A DNA stretch of 64,000 bases from assembly GCA_035457725.1 (NCBI GenBank), contig DATIBC010000028.1, positions 1 to 64,000 of the forward strand, read 5' to 3'. Below, piece by piece: positions 18,763 through 27,023 of this stretch. Position 1 is the first letter of the stretch, and each line of letters opens with the position of its first letter. The position numbers were made by a program, and so were the translations under genes. The notes beneath the pieces were generated by a model, which saw only the letters and a list, made by a program, of their open reading frames with translations, had not been told where the DNA came from and searched no databases. The DNA is from DATFES01 sp035457725. GTDB taxonomy: Bacteria > Pseudomonadota > Alphaproteobacteria > CACIAM-22H2.

Positions 18763-18804
18763 GCCGGCCGCTTCTCGGCCGGCCTTCGGTCAAGCATCGC
18801 TTGA
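18763..18804. promoter_or_regulatory. Leader hairpin and candidate TetR operator
   Basis: GCCGGCCG (18763-18770) and CGGCCGGC (18776-18783) form a perfect 8-bp stem just upstream of the tetR ribosome binding site. Next to it, TCAAGCATCGCTTGA (18790-18804) is a perfect 6-bp inverted repeat with a 3-base centre, the size and symmetry expected of a TetR-family operator 40 bases before the start codon. Confidence 0.45.
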
Positions 18805-18950
18805 GACTTAGTCGAAAGCGCGGCGGAGTCAAATCGCCGCGATCCATTTCACTGGTTGCGGCGATGACGGCTGAAAAGCGTCCAGCGACGAACCGGCGGG
18901 ACCCGCTAAGGCCCCACCGGTCGACCATTCGAAGCACCGGCGATGAATGG

Positions 18951-19502
18951 CTATGCCGAGCGTCGCGCACCCAGCAGCCCGAGCGCCACAAGCACGACGG
19001 CGGCGACGACGAGCCCGATCAACGTGGTGTCTGGAACGTAGTAGGTTGTGTAGACCTCCCACCCAAGCACGCGCAGTACGCTCGATACCTCGGTGTATAT
19101 GCCGACCAAGTGGCCGCCGAGCGTGCCGGTAATGCCGAGCAGGACGCTGCCGAGGATCGCTAGGCACGCCATCACCCAACGCATGACCCCATCCCATACC
19201 GCCTCGCCCTTGATCCAGCGAATGGCAAGCAGGAGCGCCCAGTACGCGACCGTCCACGTCGCGACCAGCATGTGATTACGCCCGAGCGGCGAGGCCGAGA
19301 CGGTCTCCCATGGCCACACCAACAGGCCAACTACGTAAGCGGCTAGCCCCGTGACGAGACCAATGGCGAGCAGCGGCACTAGCGCTTCATCGATCGTCTT
19401 GGCGAGTCGGCCGTCGGAGATGGCACGCCACAGGATCGCCAACGTCGCCGTCATCCACAGGGCGATCGGGAAGTGCACGAGCACGACATGATAAGCAGCC
19501 AT
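18951..19502 (-). CDS. DUF2231-like multi-spanning membrane protein
   Basis: A 183-residue inner-membrane protein with about five transmembrane helices. The N-terminal AAYHVVLVHFPIALWMTATL resembles the HPxxVHFPI opening of DUF2231 proteins, which often accompany cytochromes and may carry haem. Further helices include VTGLAAYVVGLLVWPWE and TLIGLVVAAVVLVALGLLG. ATG 19502 lies two bases from the stop of the upstream haem b protein, so both genes are one transcript. Function is unknown; the context points to a membrane redox partner or anchor. Confidence 0.72.
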   Translation of the reverse strand: MAAYHVVLVHFPIALWMTATLAILWRAISDGRLAKTIDEALVPLLAIGLVTGLAAYVVGLLVWPWETVSASPLGRNHMLVATWTVAYWALLLAIRWIKGEAVWDGVMRWVMACLAILGSVLLGITGTLGGHLVGIYTEVSSVLRVLGWEVYTTYYVPDTTLIGLVVAAVVLVALGLLGARRSA

Positions 19503-19504
19503 GG

Positions 19505-20923
19505 TCAGTCTCCCTTGCGTGCGAGCAGTCCGTTGAGCGCGACGCCGAACCCGACGATCAGCAACACACCGGCAAGCAACGTCAACAACCACTGACGACG
19601 AATCGCCTCGGCGAATTCCATCTCGACGCCATAATGCGCGAGCTGGATTTCGCTGTGGCGGTATTTCACCGGCACGCCTTTCTTGACGCTATCGGCGCCG
19701 GCGTGCCGGTGGCTGTTGAGAAGCGGCCAGCTCACCTGGCCGGGATAGAACAACGTCACCTCGAACCATGGCTGATCCCATTTCGGCGTGTCGCCCTCGA
19801 AGGTGACTGCAGCCATTTCCGCTTCACGCCGCAAGCCGAGCGTGACCGGTAGCGAGACGTAGTGCCAGCGGCTGCCATATGAATTGCGGTGTACCGCGAA
19901 GGCAACGTTGTAGACCTGTTTGTCCGCCATGATCTTGTCGTCGGCGGGGTTACCGGTGTCCATTGCACGCTTCAAGGTCACATCCCAAAACCCGTCCTGC
20001 CAGCGCGCCTTGCCGAGGACGCTGATGTCGGCGTGCGACCCGCTGCCCTTTTGCAGCAGCCGCCGCGGAATGGTGTCGCCTTCCTTCCACGCATAACTCG
20101 CGTCGAACGGCGCCGCGGTCTCCTCGCTGATGAAGTAGACGTCGTCGAATCCCAGTTTCCGATCCGACAGGTCCTGCCAGTTTAGCGCGCGCCGACCAGT
20201 CTTCTGCGCGTCGAGCATGAACTTTGGCTGGCGCTTCTCGGCGTCCCAGTTGTCGCCGAATGGCCCCTTGCCCGCGTCGCCGTAGCGCGCATCGAATACC
20301 ACCTGATCGTCGGATGCGCCGATTGGATTGGAGCGGTGGGCGCGCCAGTGCCAAAGGTCGAGGAAGTACCCGGCCTTCCGCAACGCCGCAAGCTCGTCTT
20401 CTGGCACCACCGATGCCCAATCCCCGATGTCGCGGCGCGTCGCCGGCAGATGCTTGCCGACCTCGGTCTGCCGGCGCTTCTGGCCGAGATACGGGTGTGC
20501 CCGCACCTCCTCCGCCGTCGCTTCGTTGGTGAAGAACCGCATGCGGTCGCCGACCGTGACGTAGCCGCCGTACTTCCCGAATTCAGGCACACTACCGTCG
20601 TCGACGAACATGGTGACACGGTCTTCGTAGATGCCTTGCGGCTGCGGGCCAGCAACGCTGGCGCCGTAGCGCACCCATTTCCCGCCTTCGAACCTCATCA
20701 TGTCGTGATAGATCGACGGCTGCCGCGTCGGCCAGCGATAACGGAAAAACATTTCCCGCCCGTTGTAGGCGGCTTTGACCTGCAGCGGCATCGTCAGCTC
20801 GTCGGGCACGTAGATATTGCGTGCGATATCGTTCCGCACGACGCCCGTGCCGTGGGTGAGCCACGACACGCCGAGCATGCCGACGAAACCGAGAATCGAT
20901 ACGTAGAGGAGCGTTCGTTTCAT
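19505..20923 (-). CDS. Ethylbenzene dehydrogenase-type haem b domain protein
   Basis: A 472-residue protein with an N-terminal membrane helix (LLYVSILGFVGMLGVSWLT), a large periplasmic domain of about 400 residues and a C-terminal helix (WLLTLLAGVLLIVGFGVAL). The central domain resembles the haem b gamma subunit of type II DMSO-reductase-family enzymes (EbdC, SerC, ClrC), with the opening PLQVKAAYNGREMFFRYRWP and a closing block around NSYGSRWHYVSLPVTLG. No molybdopterin or iron-sulfur subunit is encoded here, so it is probably a stand-alone electron-transfer or sensing protein. Two FNR/FixK boxes lie upstream. Confidence 0.78.
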   Translation of the reverse strand: MKRTLLYVSILGFVGMLGVSWLTHGTGVVRNDIARNIYVPDELTMPLQVKAAYNGREMFFRYRWPTRQPSIYHDMMRFEGGKWVRYGASVAGPQPQGIYEDRVTMFVDDGSVPEFGKYGGYVTVGDRMRFFTNEATAEEVRAHPYLGQKRRQTEVGKHLPATRRDIGDWASVVPEDELAALRKAGYFLDLWHWRAHRSNPIGASDDQVVFDARYGDAGKGPFGDNWDAEKRQPKFMLDAQKTGRRALNWQDLSDRKLGFDDVYFISEETAAPFDASYAWKEGDTIPRRLLQKGSGSHADISVLGKARWQDGFWDVTLKRAMDTGNPADDKIMADKQVYNVAFAVHRNSYGSRWHYVSLPVTLGLRREAEMAAVTFEGDTPKWDQPWFEVTLFYPGQVSWPLLNSHRHAGADSVKKGVPVKYRHSEIQLAHYGVEMEFAEAIRRQWLLTLLAGVLLIVGFGVALNGLLARKGD

Positions 20924-21083
20924 CGCCAGCGTCTCCTTCGCAACCGAATTCGACTCGGCTCATCGCTTGCTCGACTGACTCCAGATCCGACACCGAGCAA
21001 CTTCGCCTTCAGTCGACCATCGCCGACCTGAGCACCCGAGGGCCCAGTCTGCTTCCTGATATCGCACGGCGCTCAACCGCTCA

Positions 21084-21097
21084 TTGACCCAAATCAA
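21084..21097. promoter_or_regulatory. FNR/FixK-type box 1
   Basis: TTGACCCAAATCAA fits the TTGAY-N4-RTCAA consensus of FNR/FixK/Anr regulators. It lies 160 bases upstream of the haem b gene; a class II promoter would place its transcription start near 21049 on the minus strand. Confidence 0.7.
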
Positions 21098-21148
21098 TCC
21101 CCGGATGTCTCAATTCGTTGAGCGGCAAGCTTTGCGTCGCTTGGACGT

Positions 21149-21162
21149 TTGATCTGGATCAA
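21149..21162. promoter_or_regulatory. FNR/FixK-type box 2
   Basis: TTGATCTGGATCAA is a perfect TTGAT-N4-ATCAA palindrome. Its centre lies about 60 bases before the CBS-gene start codon, so a class II promoter would start transcription near 21197, giving a short leader that includes the GGAG at 21203. Confidence 0.8.
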
Positions 21163-21215
21163 TGCCGGGATCTGACGTCTCAGGCGAGATCTTAAACAAC
21201 ATGGAGTGCCGTGTC

Positions 21216-21665
21216 ATGCTGGTTGAAACGGTGCTCAAGCTGAAGGGCGCAAGCAGCGCAGTTGTAAGTCCGGCGGCGACCGCCGCCGAAGCGGCGCAAT
21301 TGCTCGCTCAACAGCACATCCAGATCGTTATCGTCTGCGACGCCGATCGCCGGATCGAAGGAGTCGTGACGGATAGCGATATCCTGCGCGCAGTAGCGCG
21401 ATGCACCGGCGGCAAGGCGGCCTGCTGCCTGACGGTATCGGACCTGATGACGCGCCAAGTGGTTACCTGTCGGCGCGACGATCCGCTCGACGAAGTGGTC
21501 GCGACGATGCTCAAGAGTCAGTTGCGGCGAATTCCGGTCGTCGAGCACGACGGTACGGTGGCCGGGCTGTTCACATTGCGTGAGGCGTTGTTGAGATTGT
21601 ACGAGGAGGCAAAGCTAGACGAAGCGCAGCTCAAGGAATACTTCCTCGGCATCGGTTATCACTGA
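21216..21665 (+). CDS. CBS-domain pair protein
   Basis: A 149-residue cytosolic protein consisting of two CBS domains in tandem: one from ATAAEAAQLLAQQHIQIVIV to GVVTDSDILRAV, the second from SDLMTRQVVTCRRDDPLDEVVATMLKSQLRRIPVVE to GLFTLREALLRL. Such Bateman modules bind adenine nucleotides and sense energy charge. I prefer ATG 21216, which has GGAG nine bases upstream; ATG 21201 and an earlier frame start are alternatives. It is divergent from the haem b operon and under a perfect FNR-type box, so it is likely part of a low-oxygen response. Confidence 0.88.
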   Translation: MLVETVLKLKGASSAVVSPAATAAEAAQLLAQQHIQIVIVCDADRRIEGVVTDSDILRAVARCTGGKAACCLTVSDLMTRQVVTCRRDDPLDEVVATMLKSQLRRIPVVEHDGTVAGLFTLREALLRLYEEAKLDEAQLKEYFLGIGYH

Positions 21666-21710
21666 TCCATCGCCGCGCTAGGCGCATTCGCTTCGGCGTC
21701 GCTCGCGCCG

Positions 21711-22223
21711 TCAGTTCGCCTCGGCGCGTGGCGCGGCGACATCGGCGACCGTGCCGCCGGTCATGCGTACGAGTTCGTCGGGCGTCAGCTTGAACACCGC
21801 GTTGGGAGTGCCAGCGGCGGCCCAGATCTCCGGCAGCGTCAGCAGATCGCGATCGACGAGAACATGCGGTTTGGTTTCGTGGCCAACCGGCGGCACGCCG
21901 CCGATGACGAAACCGGTCTTTTCGCGCACCCATTCGGCATCGGCTTTTCGCAATCCCTCACCGATAGTCGCCGCGACCTTGCGCTCGTCGACGCGGTTGA
22001 CGCCGCTCGCGATCACCAGCACCAGGCGATCGCTGGATGCCGCGCGAAAGACGATCGACTTGGCGATCTGCGCCACCGTGCAGCCGACGGCCGCCGCCGC
22101 CTCGGCCGAGGTCCGCGTCGATTGCGCGCGTTCGACCACCTGATTGGCGAAGCCGAGCGCGCGCAACGCGGCTTGAACCTTTCGCGCGCTGGCGCCGAGC
22201 GGGGATGTCATCGTGCCGGACAT
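21711..22223 (-). CDS. YbaK/ProX-like aminoacyl-tRNA deacylase
   Basis: A 170-residue member of the YbaK/EbsC editing family, which hydrolyses misacylated tRNAs such as Cys-tRNA(Pro). Features include AQIAKSIVFRA with the conserved catalytic-site lysine, VLVIASGVNRVDERKVAATIGE, and GFVIGGVPPVGHETKPHVLVDRDL, the GxxPPxG-type segment of this family. Its stop lies 45 bases from the CBS gene stop (convergent). It begins 19 bases after the proC stop on the same strand. The exact tRNA specificity within the family cannot be read from this sequence. Confidence 0.88.
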   Translation of the reverse strand: MSGTMTSPLGASARKVQAALRALGFANQVVERAQSTRTSAEAAAAVGCTVAQIAKSIVFRAASSDRLVLVIASGVNRVDERKVAATIGEGLRKADAEWVREKTGFVIGGVPPVGHETKPHVLVDRDLLTLPEIWAAAGTPNAVFKLTPDELVRMTGGTVADVAAPRAEAN

Positions 22224-22242
22224 AAACGGCGCGCCGGTGGCG

Positions 22243-23067
22243 TCAACCGGCGAGCTCGCGCGATCGCCGCGTCGCCGCCGCCACGGCGCGGGCGAAGAGC
22301 GGTTTCATCCCGTCGCCAGCCATCAAGATCGCCAACGCCGCCGCGGTCGTTCCGCCGGGCGAGGTCACGTTCTGGCGGAGCGTCGCGGCGGGCGAGGGAT
22401 CGCGATGCAGAAGTTCGCCCGCGCCGGAAACGGTGGCGCGCGCGAGGCGCATCGCAAGGTCCGGCGGTAGGCCCGCGTCGACGCCGGCGTCGGCCATGCA
22501 CTCGACGAGCAGGAATACGTAGGCTGGTCCACTGCCCGACACGGCGGTGACCGGATCGATCAAACGTTCATCGTCGACCCAGCCGACTTCGCCTACGGCG
22601 GCAAGCAGCGCGTCGCATAGGCCTCGCTGCGCCGCCGTGACGCGCGGGTCGGCCACGGCGACGGAAATGCCGCGCCCAATCGCGGCTGGCGTGTTGGGCA
22701 TCGCACGGACGATCGCCGCATCGCCGCCCAGATGCGTGGCGAGGAAGCCAATGGTGCGTCCGGCGGCGATCGATAGAACGACCGTGTTGCCTCCCACGAA
22801 GCGGCGGTACGCCGGAACTATCGTCTCCATGCCTTGCGGCTTGGTGGCGAAGACGACGACGGCGGGCGCAAACTCCGCGGGGACGGTGTCCAGGGCCAAG
22901 TGCGGGTAAACCTCGCGACGGCCGCGATACGGCGTGATGCTCGCGGCGTGCGGCTCGACCACGTGGATCGGCCGCGGCGCCGCGACGCCGGTCAGCCAGC
23001 CGGACAGCAGCGCGCCGCCCATTTTGCCGCAGCCGACCAGCAGCAGCCCGCGGGTTGCACCAACCAT
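22243..23067 (-). CDS. proC: Pyrroline-5-carboxylate reductase
   Basis: A 274-residue NAD(P)H-dependent enzyme making proline from pyrroline-5-carboxylate. The Rossmann motif LLVGCGKMGGALLSGWL starts the protein. The family signature SGSGPAYVFLLVECMADAGVDAGLP is in the second half and NVTSPGGTTAAALAIL lies near the end. Length is normal. It lies 16 bases after the ybjN stop and upstream of the deacylase gene, in a three-gene leftward run (ybjN-proC-ybaK) common in alphaproteobacteria. Confidence 0.95.
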   Translation of the reverse strand: MVGATRGLLLVGCGKMGGALLSGWLTGVAAPRPIHVVEPHAASITPYRGRREVYPHLALDTVPAEFAPAVVVFATKPQGMETIVPAYRRFVGGNTVVLSIAAGRTIGFLATHLGGDAAIVRAMPNTPAAIGRGISVAVADPRVTAAQRGLCDALLAAVGEVGWVDDERLIDPVTAVSGSGPAYVFLLVECMADAGVDAGLPPDLAMRLARATVSGAGELLHRDPSPAATLRQNVTSPGGTTAAALAILMAGDGMKPLFARAVAAATRRSRELAG

Positions 23068-23083
23068 GGCAATCTGGAGCCGA

Positions 23084-23587
23084 CTACGCCTCGCCGATCG
23101 GATCGAGGCACGCGGCCGTCACCGCCTCGGCGGGGCTCTTGCCGCCCCACACGACGTATTGGAATGCAGGGTAGAACCGCTCGCACTCGTTGAGCGCGAC
23201 ATCGACCAAATCTTCGAGCTGCTCGACCGAAGCGCCGCGCGCCCCGCGCAGCGGCACGGCGTGGCGAAAGACCGGCAGCCCCTCGTCCGACGACACCTCG
23301 AAATGGCCGAGCCAAAGCCGCTCGTTGGCAAGCGCCAAGAGCTCGTTCACCGGCGTGCGGCGATGCTTCGGCACCTTGAGATCAAGAGCGCAGGAGAAGT
23401 GGAGCGCGCTCATGTCCTCGCTCCACGAGAAATGCAGCCGGTAGTCGCCCCAACGCCCGGTGATTTGCGCCACTAGGTCGTCGTCGCCCGCCCGATCGCA
23501 GGGCCATTCGTTGGCGCTTATGATTTCTTCGACGAGATCAAGGGGATTGGCACTCGATTCGAAGCGACGCTCGGAAACCACAGGCAT
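23084..23587 (-). CDS. YbjN-domain protein
   Basis: A 167-residue cytosolic protein with the YbjN fold, seen in type III secretion chaperone-like proteins. The recognisable core runs from NEWPCDRAGDDDLVAQITGRWGDYRLHFSW to LLALANERLWLGHFEVSSDEGLPVFRHAVPL and GASVEQLEDLVDVALNECERFYPAFQ. Its role is unknown; it is conserved next to proC in many alphaproteobacteria. It starts at ATG 23587 and a 290-base gap upstream must hold the promoter for the run. Confidence 0.88.
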   Translation of the reverse strand: MPVVSERRFESSANPLDLVEEIISANEWPCDRAGDDDLVAQITGRWGDYRLHFSWSEDMSALHFSCALDLKVPKHRRTPVNELLALANERLWLGHFEVSSDEGLPVFRHAVPLRGARGASVEQLEDLVDVALNECERFYPAFQYVVWGGKSPAEAVTAACLDPIGEA

Positions 23588-23775
23588 CGACGCGCCCTCC
23601 AGGGGTGTGAGCGGACGGCGGCTCGTGTCGAAGAAGAACCTTCAGTGAACCCGCAGCGCAATGTCGTTGCGTCTTACACGGATGGCGGCGACAGATTGTG
23701 CCGACGAAGTCCCCCCAACACCATATGAAGTAGGTTGCCAAAGCCGAGTCGCAGGCGCAAGAAGATTTGTTACCC

Positions 23776-23784
23776 TGTGGATAA
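23776..23784 (-). promoter_or_regulatory. Perfect DnaA-box consensus in the ybjN upstream region
   Basis: TGTGGATAA is the complement of TTATCCACA, the E. coli DnaA-box consensus. It lies in an A/T-rich patch (about 23762-23800) of the 290-base gap between ybjN and ubiK. Single boxes may mark DnaA-regulated promoters. Confidence 0.4.
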
Positions 23785-23877
23785 TTTTGGCGATTTTTGC
23801 CGGCCGGCCATCGATTTGCGGCCGGACATGCGACTCACATTCTAGGAATATTTACCGAATCTCGCGACGTGCGCACT

Positions 23878-24162
23878 TCATCCGGGCTTGGCCGACGGAT
23901 TTCGCCGAGTTCTTTGACCCGTTAGTTTCGCTTCGAGGGCGGCGATGCGCTTAGCCTGCGCCTCGTTCTGTTCGCGCGCCCGCGCCGCCATCGCCTTGAC
24001 CGCCTCGAACTCCTCGCGTGACACGAAGTTCTGCGACTTGAGCCAGCGGTCGAGTTGGGCCCGAAGCTGGCTCTCGATTTCCGCCCGCACGCCGGCAAGC
24101 GCACCCAGTGCGCCCGAGGCGGCGCGCGCCAAATCGTCGAGGAAGCGGTTGTCGGTTTGCAT
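23878..24162 (-). CDS. ubiK: UbiK-family accessory factor (BMFP)
   Basis: A 94-residue helical protein of the membrane-fusogenic BMFP/UbiK family, needed for efficient aerobic ubiquinone synthesis as an accessory of the Ubi complex. The pattern QTDNRFLDDLARAASGALGALAG is followed by a coiled coil (FVSREEFEAVKAMAARAREQN, then AKRIAALEAKL). The start ATG 24162 matches the usual N-terminus; an upstream in-frame extension has no similarity. It is divergent from lgt with about 150 bases between. Confidence 0.88.
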   Translation of the reverse strand: MQTDNRFLDDLARAASGALGALAGVRAEIESQLRAQLDRWLKSQNFVSREEFEAVKAMAARAREQNEAQAKRIAALEAKLTGQRTRRNPSAKPG

Positions 24163-24315
24163 GGCGGCGGCTCCAGGGCTGAAATCCCCGGGGTTGATTA
24201 TGGAAAGCGCGGCGACGCCGCGCAACCTCGCATCCCACCGCATTGCGCTCGGCCGATGCGGCACCTATAACCTGCGGCACGTCGCATTGCTTTTTTGCGC
24301 GCCAGGAGTTCGCTG

Positions 24316-25140
24316 TTGCCGCTGTTCGCACTCGCCTTTCCGGCGATCGATCCGGTCGCGATCGAGATCGGTCCCTTCGTCGTCCGCTGGTATGCGCTGG
24401 CCTACATTGCCGGCATCGTGCTCGGCTGGCGTTACGCGCTGTACCTCGCCGAGCGGCCGCCAAAATTCATCGACCGACCGACGCTGGATGACTTCGTCGT
24501 CTGGGTCACACTCGGCGTCATCGTCGGCGGCCGCCTCGGTTACGTCCTTTTCTACAAGCCGGCATATTTCGTGCTCAACCCCGAGGAGATCGTTTTTCTC
24601 TGGCGCGGCGGAATGTCCTTTCACGGCGGACTCGTCGGCGTCATTTTGGCGATCATCCTGTTCGCACGACGGCGCGGCATCTCCATGTTCGCGCTCGGCG
24701 ACATCGTCGCGGCGGCGGCGCCGATCGGCTTGTTCTTCGGGCGCGTCGCCAATTTCATCAATGCCGAGCTGTGGGGCCGGCCGAGCGACGTGCCATGGGC
24801 GATCGTCTTCCCGCCCGATCGCGCGCAGGTGCCACGACATCCGAGCCAGCTCTATGAGGCGATGTTCGAAGGTTTCGTCCTGTTCGCCGTTCTCGCCTAT
24901 CTCGCGCACCGGCCGGGCGTGCGCGAACACCCAGGCCGGCTCGGCGGCTGGTTCCTCATCGGCTATGCGATCGCCCGCATGTCCGGCGAACTATTCCGCG
25001 AGCCTGATGCGCATCTCGGCTACATCGTCGGGCCGGTGACGATGGGCCAGATTCTATCGCTGCCGATGGTCGCCGCCGGCTGGTGGCTCGTCGCCTCGAG
25101 CGCGCGGCGTAATCTGGGCCCGGCGCGGGCTGGCGCTTGA
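24316..25140 (+). CDS. lgt: Prolipoprotein diacylglyceryl transferase
   Basis: A 274-residue inner-membrane enzyme that adds diacylglycerol from phosphatidylglycerol to the lipobox cysteine of prolipoproteins. Signature elements are GPFVVRWYALAYIAGIVLGW, GGRLGYVLFYKP, MSFHGGLVGV and GRVANFINAELWGRPSDVPW, plus HPSQLYEA. It begins with the unusual codon TTG 24316, chosen because AGGAG lies seven bases upstream; a TTG at 24295 is a weaker alternative. Its TGA overlaps the TTG start of the next gene by four bases. Confidence 0.95.
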   Translation: MPLFALAFPAIDPVAIEIGPFVVRWYALAYIAGIVLGWRYALYLAERPPKFIDRPTLDDFVVWVTLGVIVGGRLGYVLFYKPAYFVLNPEEIVFLWRGGMSFHGGLVGVILAIILFARRRGISMFALGDIVAAAAPIGLFFGRVANFINAELWGRPSDVPWAIVFPPDRAQVPRHPSQLYEAMFEGFVLFAVLAYLAHRPGVREHPGRLGGWFLIGYAIARMSGELFREPDAHLGYIVGPVTMGQILSLPMVAAGWWLVASSARRNLGPARAGA

Positions 25141-26240
25141 GTCCTCTTTACGATGAAATCCGCCGGCGCATCGCCTCCGCCGGTCCGCTCAGCGTTCACG
25201 AGTTCATGGCGCTGGCGCTGGGTCATTCCGCACATGGCTACTACCGTCGCGACGACCCGCTCGGCGCTGCGGGCGATTTCGTCACTGCGCCGGAGATCAG
25301 CCAGATGTTCGGCGAGTTGATCGGTTTGTGGACCGCCGATGCTTGGTCGCGCGCCGGCCGTCCAGCGAAGGTGCGGTTCGTCGAACTCGGGCCTGGGCGC
25401 GGCACGCTGATGGCCGACGCGTTGCGCGCCATCACGCAGGCCGCACCGGACCTTCGCGATGCGTTGTCCCTGCATTTCGTCGAGTGCAACCGCACCCTCA
25501 GGATGAAGCAGGCCCAGGCGCTCGCCGGTTTCGTGGAACCGTCCTGGCACGACGCGTTCGCCGACGTGCCTGCCGGACCAGCCATTGTCATCGCCAACGA
25601 GTTTTTCGATACGCTGCCGATCCGCCAATTGGTGCGCGCGGCGGACGGATGGCGCGAGCGCGTCGTCGCTTACGACGCAGGTGCGGCGCGCCTCGCCTTC
25701 GCGGCAGGGCCGCCGGCGCCGCCACCACATCCGGCGCATGATGGCGCGATCGGCGCGATCGCCGAATTTTGCCCCGAAGGCGCCGCCCTTGCTCGGGCGA
25801 TCGCGCGGCGCATGGCCACCGAGGGGATCGCCGCGCTGATTGTCGACTACGGCTACGCTACCGGCCGAACCGGCGAAACGCTGCAAGCAGTGCGACGGCA
25901 TGAATTCGCCGACCCGCTGGTCGCTCCTGGCGAGTGCGATTTGACGGCGCATGTCGATTTCCTGGCGATCGCCGGCGCGGCGCGCAGCGCCGGCGCCGCG
26001 GTCCATGGCCCCGTCCCGCAAGGAGCATTTCTCGCCCGGTTAGGCATCGGCGCTCGCGCCAACACGTTGCTTCGCACCGCGACGCCCGCGCAGCGCGAAG
26101 GGATCGCCGCCGCCGTGCGGCGCTTGATCGGCGCGGACGAAATGGGCACCCTGTTCAAGGCGCTGGCGATCGTCGCCCCGTCATTCGGCGTTCCCGACGG
26201 ATTTCAGGCGGAACCGGCCTCCGCCGATGGACAGGCATGA
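25137..26240 (+). CDS. MidA/NDUFAF7-like SAM-dependent methyltransferase
   Basis: A 367-residue methyltransferase of the MidA family, whose mitochondrial counterpart NDUFAF7 methylates an arginine of a complex I subunit. The family start HEFMALALGHSAHGYYRRDDPLGAAGDFVTAPEISQMFGE is present, with SAM motif FVELGPGRGTLMAD, NEFFDTLPIRQ and ALIVDYGYA. It starts at TTG 25137 within the lgt stop (TTGA) and ends with an ATGA overlap to pgeF, so translation of the three genes is coupled. A complex I target in this organism is inferred from the family only. Confidence 0.9.
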   Translation: MSPLYDEIRRRIASAGPLSVHEFMALALGHSAHGYYRRDDPLGAAGDFVTAPEISQMFGELIGLWTADAWSRAGRPAKVRFVELGPGRGTLMADALRAITQAAPDLRDALSLHFVECNRTLRMKQAQALAGFVEPSWHDAFADVPAGPAIVIANEFFDTLPIRQLVRAADGWRERVVAYDAGAARLAFAAGPPAPPPHPAHDGAIGAIAEFCPEGAALARAIARRMATEGIAALIVDYGYATGRTGETLQAVRRHEFADPLVAPGECDLTAHVDFLAIAGAARSAGAAVHGPVPQGAFLARLGIGARANTLLRTATPAQREGIAAAVRRLIGADEMGTLFKALAIVAPSFGVPDGFQAEPASADGQA

Positions 26241-27004
26241 TCACGCTCGGACCGCTCAACGACATCGACGGCGTGCGACACGCTTTCTTCACCCGCGAGG
26301 GCGGCGTCAGCGAGGGTCTTTTCGCCTCGCTCAATTGCGGCCTGGGCTCGGGCGACGTTCCCGACAACGTGGCGACCAACCGCGCGCGCGCGATGAACCA
26401 TCTCGATCTGAGCTCCGATTCGCTGATCACCTGCTACCAAATGCACAGTGCGAACGTGGTCGAGGTGGAACGCCCGTGGCGGCGCGAGGATGCGCCGAGG
26501 GCCGACGCCATGGTGACGCGCAACGCGGGTCTCGTGCTTGGTGTCCTCACCGCGGATTGCGCGCCGGTCTTGCTCGCTGATCGCCAAGCGCGCGTCATCG
26601 GCGCGGCGCACGCCGGCTGGCGGGGCGCGCTTGCCGGCGTCATCGAAGCCACCCTGGCTGCGATGGTGCGCCTCGGCGCTGATCCCAAACGGATCGTCGC
26701 CGGAATCGGTCCTTGCATCGGCCAGCGCTCATACGAGGTCGGGCCGGAGTTTCCAGCGCCCTTCATCGACGAAGATCCGGCGAACGCCGCCCTCTTTGTC
26801 GCCTCGCCCAACAGTGGACGTTTCATGTTTGACCTTCGCGAGTTCGTCGCCCGCCGCCTGCGCGGGCTCGGACTTCGCCACGTACTCGAGGTGCCGGCCG
26901 ACACATGCCGCGAGGAGCAGCGCTTCTTCAGCTATCGCCGCGCCTGCCTGCGCGGCGAGCGCGACTACGGGCGCGGCCTTTCGGCGATCGCGCTCGAGCC
27001 GTAA
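26237..27004 (+). CDS. pgeF: Multicopper-like purine nucleoside phosphorylase YfiH/PgeF
   Basis: A 255-residue cytosolic protein of the YfiH (DUF152, laccase-domain) family; members phosphorolyse purine nucleosides and hydrolyse aberrant peptidoglycan precursors. Conserved features are HAFFTREGGVSEGLFASLNCG, the zinc-site segment VLTADCAPVLLAD and HAGWRGALAGV, and the later GPCIGQRSYEVG block. It starts at ATG 26237, overlapping the methyltransferase stop. Homologues are usually linked with midA and lgt, as here. Confidence 0.92.
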   Translation: MITLGPLNDIDGVRHAFFTREGGVSEGLFASLNCGLGSGDVPDNVATNRARAMNHLDLSSDSLITCYQMHSANVVEVERPWRREDAPRADAMVTRNAGLVLGVLTADCAPVLLADRQARVIGAAHAGWRGALAGVIEATLAAMVRLGADPKRIVAGIGPCIGQRSYEVGPEFPAPFIDEDPANAALFVASPNSGRFMFDLREFVARRLRGLGLRHVLEVPADTCREEQRFFSYRRACLRGERDYGRGLSAIALEP

Positions 27005-27023
27005 AGTCACGGCGGGTCGGCCG

